The translations under genes and the position numbers were made by a program. From positions 992,001 through 1,056,000 of the forward strand of contig NZ_QHHQ01000002.1 of NCBI RefSeq assembly GCF_003258595.1: a stretch of DNA of 64,000 nt, in the 5' to 3' direction. This DNA is from Acuticoccus sediminis. GTDB lineage: Bacteria; Pseudomonadota; Alphaproteobacteria; Rhizobiales; Amorphaceae. Each line of letters opens with the position of its first letter. Position 1 is the stretch's first letter. The notes under the pieces were generated by a model that did not search any database, was not told where the DNA came from, and saw nothing but the letters and a program-made list of their open reading frames with translations. Below, piece by piece: positions 24,514-32,692 of the stretch.

Positions 24514-25899
24514 TCAGAGCGGCGCCGGGGCGGCTTCGATCACCGCCCCGGCGTGACGCTCGGCCCTCGCCGCGAGCAGCGCATGGGCGGCCTCGAGGCA
24601 CTGCTGGCGGATCTCGCCGACGGCGGTGATCTCCCACAGCACCCCGCGCGCCAGCGGCCCGAGCGCGAAAAGCCCGTGCTCCACCCTGCCGGCCGCATTG
24701 AAGCACCGGCCGGCAGGATCGACGTCGAGACCCAGCCCGAGCGGGCCCGGTGCGGCGAGTCCGCCGTCCACGAGCGAGGCCGGCAGCGTTCCCCGCTCGC
24801 GCGTCACGTCGAGATCGACGCCGGCGCAGTCCATGACATGGTCGAACGAGCGGACCGTCGTCACGCGTCGCCCGCGCCGCCGGTAGCGCACCACGAGGCC
24901 CGCCTCGCCGCGCTCGATGCTCTCGTACCTCGCCGCCAGCACCTCGAGCCGCTCGGTCGCGATCAGCGCCGCGATCTCCGCCGCCACCTGCGGCGCCATG
25001 CGATGGCGGTGCGTATCCCAGTAGGGGCGCAGGTGGCGGATGGCGCGGCGCTTCTCCTCGGTGCTGAGCCCGTTCCAGACGCGCTGGATATGCGGGCGCA
25101 GCCCGTCGAGCACCGCGCGCCAGTCGCAGCCTCGCGACTGGGCGGCCCTCACCGCGGAGCGCACGGCGCGCAGCAGCGGAAGCAGTCGCGGCCGCGCCTC
25201 CGCGACGGAGACGCTGACCGGCTGCGCGCGCTGCGGCAGATGCGGCAGGTGAAGCCGTCCGCGCCGGGAAACGGCGGTGATCGGCCCCCGGTGCCCGCGC
25301 CCCACCAGCGTCAGGACCCGGTCGACCATCGTCAGTCCGGTCCCGACGAGGAGCACCCTGTCGTCCCGCCCGATCGATGCCGCGTCGTCGGTCCATATCG
25401 TGCCGCCGGATGGCCTGCCGGTGCCCGCCAGCGACCGGGGATGCCCGGTACAGATGGCGACGGCGTCCGCCGAAAGCGCGCCCCCCTGGCGCAGCCGGAG
25501 CCGGAAGCCCGAGCCGAGCCGGTCGACATCCACCACCTCGTCCGGCACCCGCCGCAGCCCTGCGCAGGCGGTCGCCTCGGCACGGTCGAGCGATTCGCCC
25601 AGATACCGGCCGTAGAGCTCGCGTGGGATGAAGCTGTCGGCGTCGTACGGTGCGGCGGATGCGGCGGGCTGGCGGGCAAGCCAGCGGGTCAGGTGGTCCG
25701 GCTGGTCGGCCCGCACGCTCATCCGCCCGGCCGCGACGTTGAGGAGATGGCGCGGGTCGTCGGTGGAATAGGCGAGGCCGCGTCCATAGACCCCGCGCGG
25801 CTCGATGAGGACGAGCGTCGTCCCCGCCGGGGCGCGATCCAGCAGAGCGATCGCGAGGGCCGTCCCCGTAAATCCAGCACCGACGATGGCGATCTTCAT
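24514..25899 (-). CDS. FAD/NAD(P)-binding protein (HI0933/Ycf-like NAD_binding_9 family)
   Basis: A 461-residue flavoprotein-like enzyme. The N-terminal Rossmann motif is IVGAGFTGTALA; GRGLAYSTDDPRHLLNVAAGRM is the conserved pattern of the FAD-NAD(P)-binding family, PF13454-like. A second nucleotide motif is in VLLVGTGLTMVD, and the C-terminus has CFNAAGRVEHGLFALGPLARG. MKIAIVG at 25899 is taken as start, with GGAGAGG just upstream. Family members are poorly characterised, often linked to hydroxyacylglutathione or amino-acid metabolism, so function is open. It is divergent from the second TTT operon. Confidence 0.8.
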   Translation of the reverse strand: MKIAIVGAGFTGTALAIALLDRAPAGTTLVLIEPRGVYGRGLAYSTDDPRHLLNVAAGRMSVRADQPDHLTRWLARQPAASAAPYDADSFIPRELYGRYLGESLDRAEATACAGLRRVPDEVVDVDRLGSGFRLRLRQGGALSADAVAICTGHPRSLAGTGRPSGGTIWTDDAASIGRDDRVLLVGTGLTMVDRVLTLVGRGHRGPITAVSRRGRLHLPHLPQRAQPVSVSVAEARPRLLPLLRAVRSAVRAAQSRGCDWRAVLDGLRPHIQRVWNGLSTEEKRRAIRHLRPYWDTHRHRMAPQVAAEIAALIATERLEVLAARYESIERGEAGLVVRYRRRGRRVTTVRSFDHVMDCAGVDLDVTRERGTLPASLVDGGLAAPGPLGLGLDVDPAGRCFNAAGRVEHGLFALGPLARGVLWEITAVGEIRQQCLEAAHALLAARAERHAGAVIEAAPAPL

Positions 25900-26071
25900 A
25901 AACCTCTCCATTCAAGACGAGGCGGCCCACGGGGCGCGCCGGCGACCGGCTCAGCATGGCATACACCGATATCTCGATCTAGCTGATAGAGTATATTGAC
26001 ATATGCGACAGGCCGCATCAGCATGCCCCCGTGCCGCCCCTCGGCGGGCGACCGCGAAGAAAGGACGAGTC
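25900..26071. promoter_or_regulatory. Divergent intergenic region with AT-rich promoter patch
   Basis: The 172-bp gap separates the FAD protein (minus) from tctC (plus). Bases ~25955-26010 are strikingly AT-rich for this genome and contain a TTGACA hexamer (25996-26001) pointing at tctC, but no good -10 at 16-18 bp. A small inverted repeat ATGCG-N6-CGCAT follows at 26003-26018. The region must carry both promoters; exact elements are uncertain. AAGGA (26061-26065) is the tctC ribosome site. Confidence 0.4.
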
Positions 26072-27064
26072 ATGAACCGACTACGCCCCACCGGCTTTGC
26101 CGTGAGCGCACTTGCGCTCGCCTCCCTGCCTGCCGTCGCCGACGTGTCACGGACCGCTGACGGCTTTCCCAACCGGCCCATCACCCTCGTCGTGCCCTAC
26201 GGTGCCGGCGGCGGATCGGACCAGCTCGCCCGTGCCTGGGGCGCGGCGGCCGAACGCGCCGCGGGCGTCCCGTTCGTCGTCGTGAACAAGCCCGGCGGCG
26301 GCGGCATGGCCGCGGTACCGGACTTCATGTCCGCCCCCAGGGACGGCTACACGGTGCTGGAATCCATCGACGACGCCGTCACCAACTTCGTCTCCGGCAA
26401 GCTGCGGGAGGACCCGGCCGCGGATTGGGCGCCGATCTGCCTGACGCAGATCACCTTCAGCCAGCTCTACGTGCGCGCCGACGACGAACGCTTCCCCGAC
26501 TTCGCCAGCCTGCTCGCCTATACGAGGGCGCACCCGGGCGCGGTGACGGTCGCCAACGTCGGCAACCTCGGCTCCATGGAGCGGGTCAACATGGCGATGC
26601 TGGAGCGCGCCCTCGACTTCGAGACGCGCCAGATCGCCTTCGACAATCCGGCCGAGCGTTACGCCGCGGTCCTCGGCGGCCAGGTCGACGTCCTGTTCGA
26701 GCAACCGGGCGACGTCTCAGCCTACCTCGACGCCGGGCAGCTCAAGCCCGTCCTGACCTTCCTCGAGGATCGGCCCGAGGCCTTCGCGGACGTCCCGACC
26801 GCTACCGAGGCCGGCCTCGATGCCGAGCCGCTGCTGCGCTTCCGCGGGTTCTGGACGCATCCGGCCGTCGCCGAGGAGCGGCGCGATTTCCTCGGCACGG
26901 TCTGCGACGAGGCTTTCCGGTCCGACGCCTTCCAGGCCTTCAACGCCGAGAGCTACATGCACGTCATCGACAGCTACCGCGACGCCGACGGCGCCCGCGC
27001 GCTCATCAACACCTCCGCCGAGACCTACCGGGAGATCTACAAGACTCTCGGCCTGATCGACTGA
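26072..27064 (+). CDS. tctC: TTT transporter substrate-binding protein TctC (second system)
   Basis: A 330-residue Bug-family periplasmic receptor. The signal peptide of ~24 residues ends near PAVADVS. The diagnostic loop NRPITLVVPYGAGGGSDQLARAW and FVVVNKPGGGGMAAVPDF are present. It is first gene of a three-gene TTT system in the usual order C-B-A, followed by a TauD-like dioxygenase. The short 19-bp gap to tctB indicates one transcript. It is only distantly similar to the TctC at 13742, so the two transport different ligands. Confidence 0.93.
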   Translation: MNRLRPTGFAVSALALASLPAVADVSRTADGFPNRPITLVVPYGAGGGSDQLARAWGAAAERAAGVPFVVVNKPGGGGMAAVPDFMSAPRDGYTVLESIDDAVTNFVSGKLREDPAADWAPICLTQITFSQLYVRADDERFPDFASLLAYTRAHPGAVTVANVGNLGSMERVNMAMLERALDFETRQIAFDNPAERYAAVLGGQVDVLFEQPGDVSAYLDAGQLKPVLTFLEDRPEAFADVPTATEAGLDAEPLLRFRGFWTHPAVAEERRDFLGTVCDEAFRSDAFQAFNAESYMHVIDSYRDADGARALINTSAETYREIYKTLGLID

Positions 27065-27083
27065 CCGGCGACCGGACAAAGCC

Positions 27084-27635
27084 ATGACACAACACGGATT
27101 CGGGTCACTCCACCGTTCGACGGTGGCGGCGAAGGGGGCGGAGTGCGCCCTCTGGCTCGCGATCGCCGCGGCCTTCACCGCCGGCAGCTTCGCCTTCGAC
27201 GACACCCTGACAAGCTACCGCTGGGGCCCGGCCGCCTGGCCCCGCGCCATCGCCCTGCTGGTCGCGGGCGCCGCCGTCCTGCAGTTCGCGCTTGCCCTCG
27301 TCAACCTGAGGCCCGCGATGCCCCGGTGGCGGCTGCGCCGGCCGCGGCCCGTGCGGCTCGAGACGGTGCTGCGGGCGGGCGCCATCGTCCTCGTCCCGCT
27401 GGCCTTCGCGGCAGCGATCGGGCCGGTGGGCTTCTTCGTCGCCATGCCGCTCTTCGTGGCGGGCTTCCTCTTCACCGCGGGCGAGAGCCGGCCGCGCGTC
27501 GTCGCGCTGGCGACGTTCGCGATCTCGCTGACGGTCGCCGTGGTCTTCACGAGCCTCCTCTACGTTCCCCTGCCGCTCGGCACGCTGTCTCCGTTCGACG
27601 CCGTCAACGGCGCCATCGTCTCCCTGCTCAGCTGA
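27084..27635 (+). CDS. tctB: TTT transporter small membrane subunit TctB (second system)
   Basis: A 183-residue protein with four predicted TM helices (near 20-38, 50-72, 95-135 and 140-170). Size and position between tctC and tctA identify it as TctB even though sequence conservation in this family is low. It lies 19 bp after tctC and 15 bp before tctA. Confidence 0.84.
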   Translation: MTQHGFGSLHRSTVAAKGAECALWLAIAAAFTAGSFAFDDTLTSYRWGPAAWPRAIALLVAGAAVLQFALALVNLRPAMPRWRLRRPRPVRLETVLRAGAIVLVPLAFAAAIGPVGFFVAMPLFVAGFLFTAGESRPRVVALATFAISLTVAVVFTSLLYVPLPLGTLSPFDAVNGAIVSLLS

Positions 27636-27650
27636 ACCGGACGCCCCACC

Positions 27651-29144
27651 ATGATCCTCGACGGACTGGGACAGCTCCTCTCGGACCCGAACCTCCTCGC
27701 GCTGTTCGCCGCCGGGGTGCTCGGCGGCTGCCTCTTCGGCGCGATCCCCGGCGTCAACATGCTCACCCTCGGCGCGGTGCTCCTGCCGTTCACCGCGCAG
27801 ATGGTGCCGTCCCACGCCATCATGCTCTACGGCGTCATCTACTGCTCGGGCGTGTTCGGCGGGGCGATCACGGCGATCCTCTTCAACATCCCCGGCGCGC
27901 CGGAGAACGCGCCCACGGCCATCGACGGCTACAAGCTCACCCTCAAGGGCGAGGCGAGCCGGGCGGTGGGGGCGGCGGTCCTCTACTCGGCCCTCGGCGG
28001 CATCGTCTCGTGCATCCTGATGATCGCCGCGACGCCGCTGGTGGCGGGGTTCGCGATCCGCGCCTTCGGCCCGCCCGAGGTCTTCGCCCTCATCCTCTTC
28101 GGTCTCGCCATCTCCATGACCGTCGGTGCGGCGAGCCCCCTGAAGGGCGCGCTCTCGGTCGGGGCGGGGCTCCTCATCGCAACCATCGGCTCGGACCCGG
28201 CGGACGGGGTCGGGCGGTACGACTTCGGGTCCTACTACCTCCTCGCCGGGATCCACTTCATCCCGGTGCTCCTCGGCCTCTTCGCGGTGTCGGAGGTGCT
28301 CGCCCAGCTCATCGGCGGCGCGGCGCTCAGGCCGGGCACGGCCCGCGTCGGCCTCGGCCTGCCGCGCCTTCGCGAACTGTGGGCGATGCGCGCCACGGCG
28401 ACGCGTTCGGCCGGGATCGGCCTCCTCGCCGGCGTCGTGCCGGGGATCGGCGCCGTGCTCGCGGCCTTCCTCAGCTACAGCGCCGCCGCGCGCCTCGACG
28501 GCGGGCGGATCGGCGAGGGCGACATCCGCGGCGTCGTCGCCTCGGAGACGGCCAACAACGCGGCCACCGGCTCGGCGATGATCCCGCTCCTCGCGCTCGG
28601 CCTTCCGGGCGGGGCGCTGACGGCGATGATGCTCAGCGTCTTCCAGATCCACGGCATCGTTCCGGGCCCGCTGGTCTTCGCCACCTCGACCGATCTCGTC
28701 GGCCTCCTGTTCGCGGGGATGCTGCTCGCCAACGTCGCGATCTTCGGCCTCGGCTGGCTCCAGACGAAGACTGTCGTCCACATCCTGCGCATCCCGTTCC
28801 ACCTCCTCGCCCCGGCGATCCTGGTGACGGCGCTCGTCGGCGCCTACGCGCTGCGCAACCTCGTCCTCGACGTGTGGGTGATGGCGGCCGCCGGCGTCGT
28901 CGGGCTCTTCATCCGCCGGACCGGGTACTCGATCCCCGGCCTCGTGCTGGGCCTCGTCCTCGGCGGGATCGGGGAATCGAGCTTCTCGAAGGCCATGCAG
29001 ATGCTGGACTACCAGCCGCTCCGCCTTCTGGAGCGCCCGCTCACCGCCGCTTTCCTGGCGCTCGCCGCCATCTCGTTCCTCGGCTGGACGGTCGACGCCA
29101 TCCGCAGTCAGCGCGCCGCCGCCACCCTCAGCCGAGCCTCATGA
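27651..29144 (+). CDS. tctA: TTT transporter large permease TctA (second system)
   Basis: A 497-residue, ~12-TM protein. Family motifs include GAIPGVNMLTLGAVLLP in the first repeat, GVFGGAITAILFNIPGAPENA, then GVVPGIGAVLAAFLSY and ASETANNAATGSAMIPLLALGLPGGA in the second. It completes the importer. A dioxygenase gene begins 11 bp downstream, so the imported molecule is probably its substrate. Confidence 0.95.
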   Translation: MILDGLGQLLSDPNLLALFAAGVLGGCLFGAIPGVNMLTLGAVLLPFTAQMVPSHAIMLYGVIYCSGVFGGAITAILFNIPGAPENAPTAIDGYKLTLKGEASRAVGAAVLYSALGGIVSCILMIAATPLVAGFAIRAFGPPEVFALILFGLAISMTVGAASPLKGALSVGAGLLIATIGSDPADGVGRYDFGSYYLLAGIHFIPVLLGLFAVSEVLAQLIGGAALRPGTARVGLGLPRLRELWAMRATATRSAGIGLLAGVVPGIGAVLAAFLSYSAAARLDGGRIGEGDIRGVVASETANNAATGSAMIPLLALGLPGGALTAMMLSVFQIHGIVPGPLVFATSTDLVGLLFAGMLLANVAIFGLGWLQTKTVVHILRIPFHLLAPAILVTALVGAYALRNLVLDVWVMAAAGVVGLFIRRTGYSIPGLVLGLVLGGIGESSFSKAMQMLDYQPLRLLERPLTAAFLALAAISFLGWTVDAIRSQRAAATLSRAS

Positions 29145-29155
29145 AGGAGAGACAG

Positions 29156-30019
29156 ATGTCTACGCTCGACCTTGCCATCCGCATCCTACCGGCCAGTGAG
29201 ACCGTCGGCGCCATCGTCACCGGCGTCGACCTCTCGCAGCGCCTCCACCCCGGCACGATCCAGATCCTGAAGGACGCGCTCGCGCGCCACCTCGTCCTCG
29301 TCTACCGCGACCAGGACCTCGCGCCGGACGATCTCGTCCGCTACAGCCGCCAGTTCGGCGAGCTCGACCCCGCGCCGCTGTCCGAATGGGGCCGCCAGTG
29401 CCTGCCGGGTCACGAGGAGATCTACCTCATCTCCAACATCATCGAGAACGGACGCCCCATCGGCGCGCTCGGCGCCGGCGAGAGCGAGTGGCACTCCGAC
29501 ATGAACTTCGAGAAGGTGCCGCCCTTCGGAAGCTGCCTCTACGGCGTGGAGGTCCCCAAGGACGGCGGCAATACCGGCTTCATCTCCGCCTTCGCGGCCT
29601 ACGAGCGGCTGCCGGACGACCTCAAGGCGTTCATCGAGGACCTGTCCCTTAAGCACGACGCGACCACCAACAGCGGCGGCGCGCTGCGCAAGGGCCACGT
29701 GGCCCCGACCGACCTCACCGTGTCGCCGGGCGAGATCCATCCGCTGGTGAAGGTGGACCCGGAGACGGGCCGCAAGGCGCTCTTCCTCGGCCGGCGTCGC
29801 TACGCCTACGTGATGGATCTTCCCATCGCCGACAGCGAGGCGCTGCTCGACGAGCTCTGGTACCACGTCACCGAGCTCACGCCGTCGTGGCACCACCGCT
29901 GGCGGGTCTGCGACCTGGTCCAGTGGGACAACCGCTGGACCATGCACCGCCGCGACCCGTTCCCGGGCGATCAGCGCCGGCTGATGTACCGGACGCAGAT
30001 CCGCGGCACCACGGCCTGA
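29156..30019 (+). CDS. TauD/TfdA family Fe(II)/2-oxoglutarate dioxygenase
   Basis: A 287-residue oxygenase. The iron facial triad is readable as H113-x-D115 (EWHSDMNF) and H264 (TMHRRDPF), with a 2-oxoglutarate-binding Arg in the RRLMYRTQIRG tail. The start at 29156 is preceded by AAGGAGAGAC. Enzymes of this family hydroxylate next to sulfonate, phosphonate, ether, carboxylate or sulfate-ester groups and so release the leaving group. It is last in the tctCBA operon, suggesting oxidative cleavage of an anionic compound imported by that system. Confidence 0.92.
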   Translation: MSTLDLAIRILPASETVGAIVTGVDLSQRLHPGTIQILKDALARHLVLVYRDQDLAPDDLVRYSRQFGELDPAPLSEWGRQCLPGHEEIYLISNIIENGRPIGALGAGESEWHSDMNFEKVPPFGSCLYGVEVPKDGGNTGFISAFAAYERLPDDLKAFIEDLSLKHDATTNSGGALRKGHVAPTDLTVSPGEIHPLVKVDPETGRKALFLGRRRYAYVMDLPIADSEALLDELWYHVTELTPSWHHRWRVCDLVQWDNRWTMHRRDPFPGDQRRLMYRTQIRGTTA

Positions 30020-30057
30020 GCCGGCCGTCTCCCGCCCCGTCGATGGCGGCTCAGGCC
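30013..30057. terminator. 11-bp inverted repeat spanning both stops of convergent genes
   Basis: GGCCTGAGCCG (30013-30023) and CGGCTCAGGCC (30047-30057) are perfect inverse copies with a 23-nt loop. Each arm contains the TGA stop of one of the two convergent genes: the dioxygenase (plus) and the aminotransferase (minus). It could act as a two-way terminator, though neither side has a T-tract. Confidence 0.5.
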
Positions 30058-31358
30058 GCCATCTGTCCCGCGACGTACGGGAACTCGCGCGCCACCGCCC
30101 CGCTGATGATGGCCACCACGTCGTCGAGCATCGCCTCGGTCATCGGCAGCGACAGGTAGAGGTCCCCGCGCGGCGTGGTGACGAGCCCTTCCTCGAGGGC
30201 GGCGAGGTGGACGAGGCTGCGCAGCGTGCCCGCACGGCTGTCGGTCTCGCTCCAGCGCCGCGGCTCCCGCTCGCCGATATGAAGGCTCATCATCGAGCCG
30301 AAGCCGGAGGGGCGCACCGGCACACCCTTTGCCGCCAGCGCCTCGCCGAGCTTCGCCCGCGTCGCTTCGGTCATGTCGAGGAAGGCGTCGGCCCGGTCCG
30401 CCGTGAACACCTCGGAAAGGCCCGCGAGTCCGCCGGCCATCGACATGACGTTGTTGTTGAAGGTGCCCGCGTGCATGAGCGCGTCCGGCCGCGACGGATC
30501 GAACAGCATCATGATCTCCTCGCGTCCGCCGAACGCGCCGAAGGAGAGGCCGCCGCCGATGTACTTCCCGAACGTCGTCATGTCCGGCGTCACGCCGAAG
30601 TGGCCCTGAAGGCCGGAGCGCCCGAGCCGAGAGGTCTTCACCTCGTCGAAGATGAGGAGGATGCCGTGCGCCTGCGTCTCCGCCCGAACCGCCTCGAGGA
30701 ACGCCTTGTCGGCGAGGAGGTTGCCGCCCGCGCCCAGCAACGGCTCCAGCATCACCGCCGCGAGCTCGTCCTTGTTGGCGCGGATCGTCGCGAGCGCGGC
30801 GTCGATGTCGTTGAAGGGCGCCAGCACATGGTCGAACGGCGCGTTCATCCGGCTCGCCTTGCCGCCGCCGAAGGTGAGGACGCCGCCGTGGTAGCCTTCC
30901 TCCATGAACATGAAGCGCGAACGGCCGGTGAAATTGCGCGCCGTCAGCAGCGCGAAGACGTTCGCCTCGGTGCCGGAATTGCAGAAGCGCACCCGGTCCA
31001 GCGAGGGGAAGCGGACGCACATCTCCCGCGCCAGCCCCGCCTCGTAGCGGTTGGGGGCGGCGAGGACGAGGCCGTCCGAAAGCGCCTTCTCCTGCGCCGC
31101 GCGGATGACCGGGTCGTTGTGGCCGTAGAGGCCGGCGGAGAATTCGCCCGCGCAGTCGATGTAGGTGTGCCCGTCGACGTCGGTCACCGTCGCCCCGTCG
31201 CCGGAGGCGATCACCATCGGGAAGGGGTCGAAGTGGAGCACGGAGCGGGTGTTGCCGCCGGGCATGAACTCGGCCGCATCGCTCATGATGCGCCGGCTCT
31301 CCGGGTGGGCGGCGACGTAGGTGTCGCGCAGCTCCGCGAGCCTCTGGAGGTGCCTCAT
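30051..31358 (-). CDS. Class III aminotransferase, glutamate-1-semialdehyde aminomutase-like
   Basis: A 435-residue PLP enzyme of fold type I, class III. Recognised segments: FMPGGNTRSVLHFDPFP near the N-terminus (typical of the GSA aminomutase branch), FCNSGTEANVFALLTAR, the PLP Asp in LIFDEVKTSR, and Schiff-base Lys in TFGKYIGGG. It is last in the hyuA-hyuB-AT-AT operon, coupled to the upstream aminotransferase by ATGA. Not the haem-pathway enzyme on context; it more likely transaminates or isomerises a product of the hydantoinase/oxoprolinase. Confidence 0.9.
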   Translation of the reverse strand: MRHLQRLAELRDTYVAAHPESRRIMSDAAEFMPGGNTRSVLHFDPFPMVIASGDGATVTDVDGHTYIDCAGEFSAGLYGHNDPVIRAAQEKALSDGLVLAAPNRYEAGLAREMCVRFPSLDRVRFCNSGTEANVFALLTARNFTGRSRFMFMEEGYHGGVLTFGGGKASRMNAPFDHVLAPFNDIDAALATIRANKDELAAVMLEPLLGAGGNLLADKAFLEAVRAETQAHGILLIFDEVKTSRLGRSGLQGHFGVTPDMTTFGKYIGGGLSFGAFGGREEIMMLFDPSRPDALMHAGTFNNNVMSMAGGLAGLSEVFTADRADAFLDMTEATRAKLGEALAAKGVPVRPSGFGSMMSLHIGEREPRRWSETDSRAGTLRSLVHLAALEEGLVTTPRGDLYLSLPMTEAMLDDVVAIISGAVAREFPYVAGQMAA

Positions 31359-32692
31359 GCGTTGATCTCCTGCACCGTGCGGTCGATGGCGACCGCGAGC
31401 CGCTCTACGATCTCGTCGATATCCGCCGCCGTGGCAACGAAGGCGGGGGCGAGGACCACGTGGTCCCCGTTGATGCCGTCGATGGTGCCGGGCATCGGGT
31501 AGACCATCAGCCCGTCCGCGAAGGCGTTCGCCTTGAGCCGCGCGTTGAAGGCGAGCGAGGGGTCGAACGGCGCCTTCGTCTCCCGGTCGGCGACGAACTC
31601 CAGCCCCTGGAAGAGACCGCGACCGCGAATGTTGCCGACATGCGGGTGCTGGCCGAACGCGGCGTCGAGCCCGGCGCGCAGCTGCGCGCCCCGCGCCGCC
31701 GCCGCCTCCACTAGGCCGTCCTCGGCGATGACCTTCTGCACCGCGAGCGCCGCCGCGCAGGCGACCGGGTGGGCCATGTACGTGAAGCCCTGCTTCAGCG
31801 ACCCGCTGCCGTCGACGATCGTGTCCACGATCGCCTGCGACGCCAGCACCGCGCCGATCGGCTGGTAGCCGCCGCCCAGCCCCTTGGCGATCACCAGGAT
31901 GTCCGGCGACCCCCCGTCTTCGAGGCAAGCGAAGGCAAAGCCCGTGCGCCCGCCGCCGCACATCACCTCGTCGAAGACGAGAAGCACGTCGTAGCGGTCG
32001 CAGATCTCGCGGATGCGCTTCAGGTAGCCCGGCGCCGCCGGCACGCAGCCGAGCGTCGCCCCGACCACCGGCTCGGCCACGAACGCCGCCACCGTCTCCG
32101 GCCCCTCGGCGAGGATCTGCTCCTCGAGGGCGTCGGCGGCGCGGATGGCGTAGGCCTCCAGCGTCTCGCCCTCCGCCTGGTCGCGGTAGGGGTAGCAGGG
32201 CGCAATCAGCGGCGCGTCGAACAGCATCGGCGCGTAGGGCGCCTTGCGGGGGACGTTGCCGCCGATGGAGAGGGCGCCCATCGTGGCGCCATGATAGGAC
32301 TGGCGGCGGGCGATCACCTTGCCCTTTCCGGGCTGCCCCCGCTCCACGAAGGTCTGCCGCGCGAGCTTCAGCGCGCTCTCGATCGCCTCCGACCCGCCGG
32401 AGCAGTAGATCACGCGCGACAGGCCCTCCGGCGCGCCGGCGATCAGCGTGTCGGCGAGCTCCTCGGCCGCGTCCGAAGTGAAGAAGCCGTTGTGCGCGTA
32501 GGCGACCTGACCGAGCTGCGCCGTGATCGCGTCGGTGATGCGCGGGTCGCCGTGGCCGATGGAGGAGACCGCCGCCCCGCCCGACACCGCGTCGAGGTAG
32601 GTCCTGCCGTCCGCGTCCGTCATCCTGAGGCCCTGCGCCGCCACGATCCGCGGCAGCGTCCTGGCGGGCGTGCGGTGGAAGACGTGGCTCAC
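31355..32692 (-). CDS. Class III (omega) aminotransferase
   Basis: A 445-residue aspartate aminotransferase-family enzyme. It contains YCSGGSEAIESALKLARQ, the PLP-binding LLVFDEVMCGGGRTG and the Lys in VIAKGLGGGYQPIGAV. Relatives use beta-alanine, GABA, putrescine or taurine as amino donor with pyruvate or 2-oxoglutarate. The GTG start at 32690-32692 overlaps the hyuB stop (GTGA). It lies beside a second class III aminotransferase of a different branch, so the pathway probably removes two amino groups or handles two intermediates. Confidence 0.92.
   Translation of the reverse strand: MSHVFHRTPARTLPRIVAAQGLRMTDADGRTYLDAVSGGAAVSSIGHGDPRITDAITAQLGQVAYAHNGFFTSDAAEELADTLIAGAPEGLSRVIYCSGGSEAIESALKLARQTFVERGQPGKGKVIARRQSYHGATMGALSIGGNVPRKAPYAPMLFDAPLIAPCYPYRDQAEGETLEAYAIRAADALEEQILAEGPETVAAFVAEPVVGATLGCVPAAPGYLKRIREICDRYDVLLVFDEVMCGGGRTGFAFACLEDGGSPDILVIAKGLGGGYQPIGAVLASQAIVDTIVDGSGSLKQGFTYMAHPVACAAALAVQKVIAEDGLVEAAAARGAQLRAGLDAAFGQHPHVGNIRGRGLFQGLEFVADRETKAPFDPSLAFNARLKANAFADGLMVYPMPGTIDGINGDHVVLAPAFVATAADIDEIVERLAVAIDRTVQEINA

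Noticed and set aside
25996-26001. TTGACA as the -35 box of the second tctC promoter
   Set aside because: No acceptable -10 hexamer lies 16-18 bp downstream, so I only list the AT-rich region and not a defined promoter.
30051-31358. Haem-biosynthesis hemL (glutamate-1-semialdehyde aminomutase)
   Set aside because: The branch resemblance is real, but the gene is the last in a hydantoinase operon. Alphaproteobacteria normally make 5-aminolevulinate by HemA (Shemin pathway).
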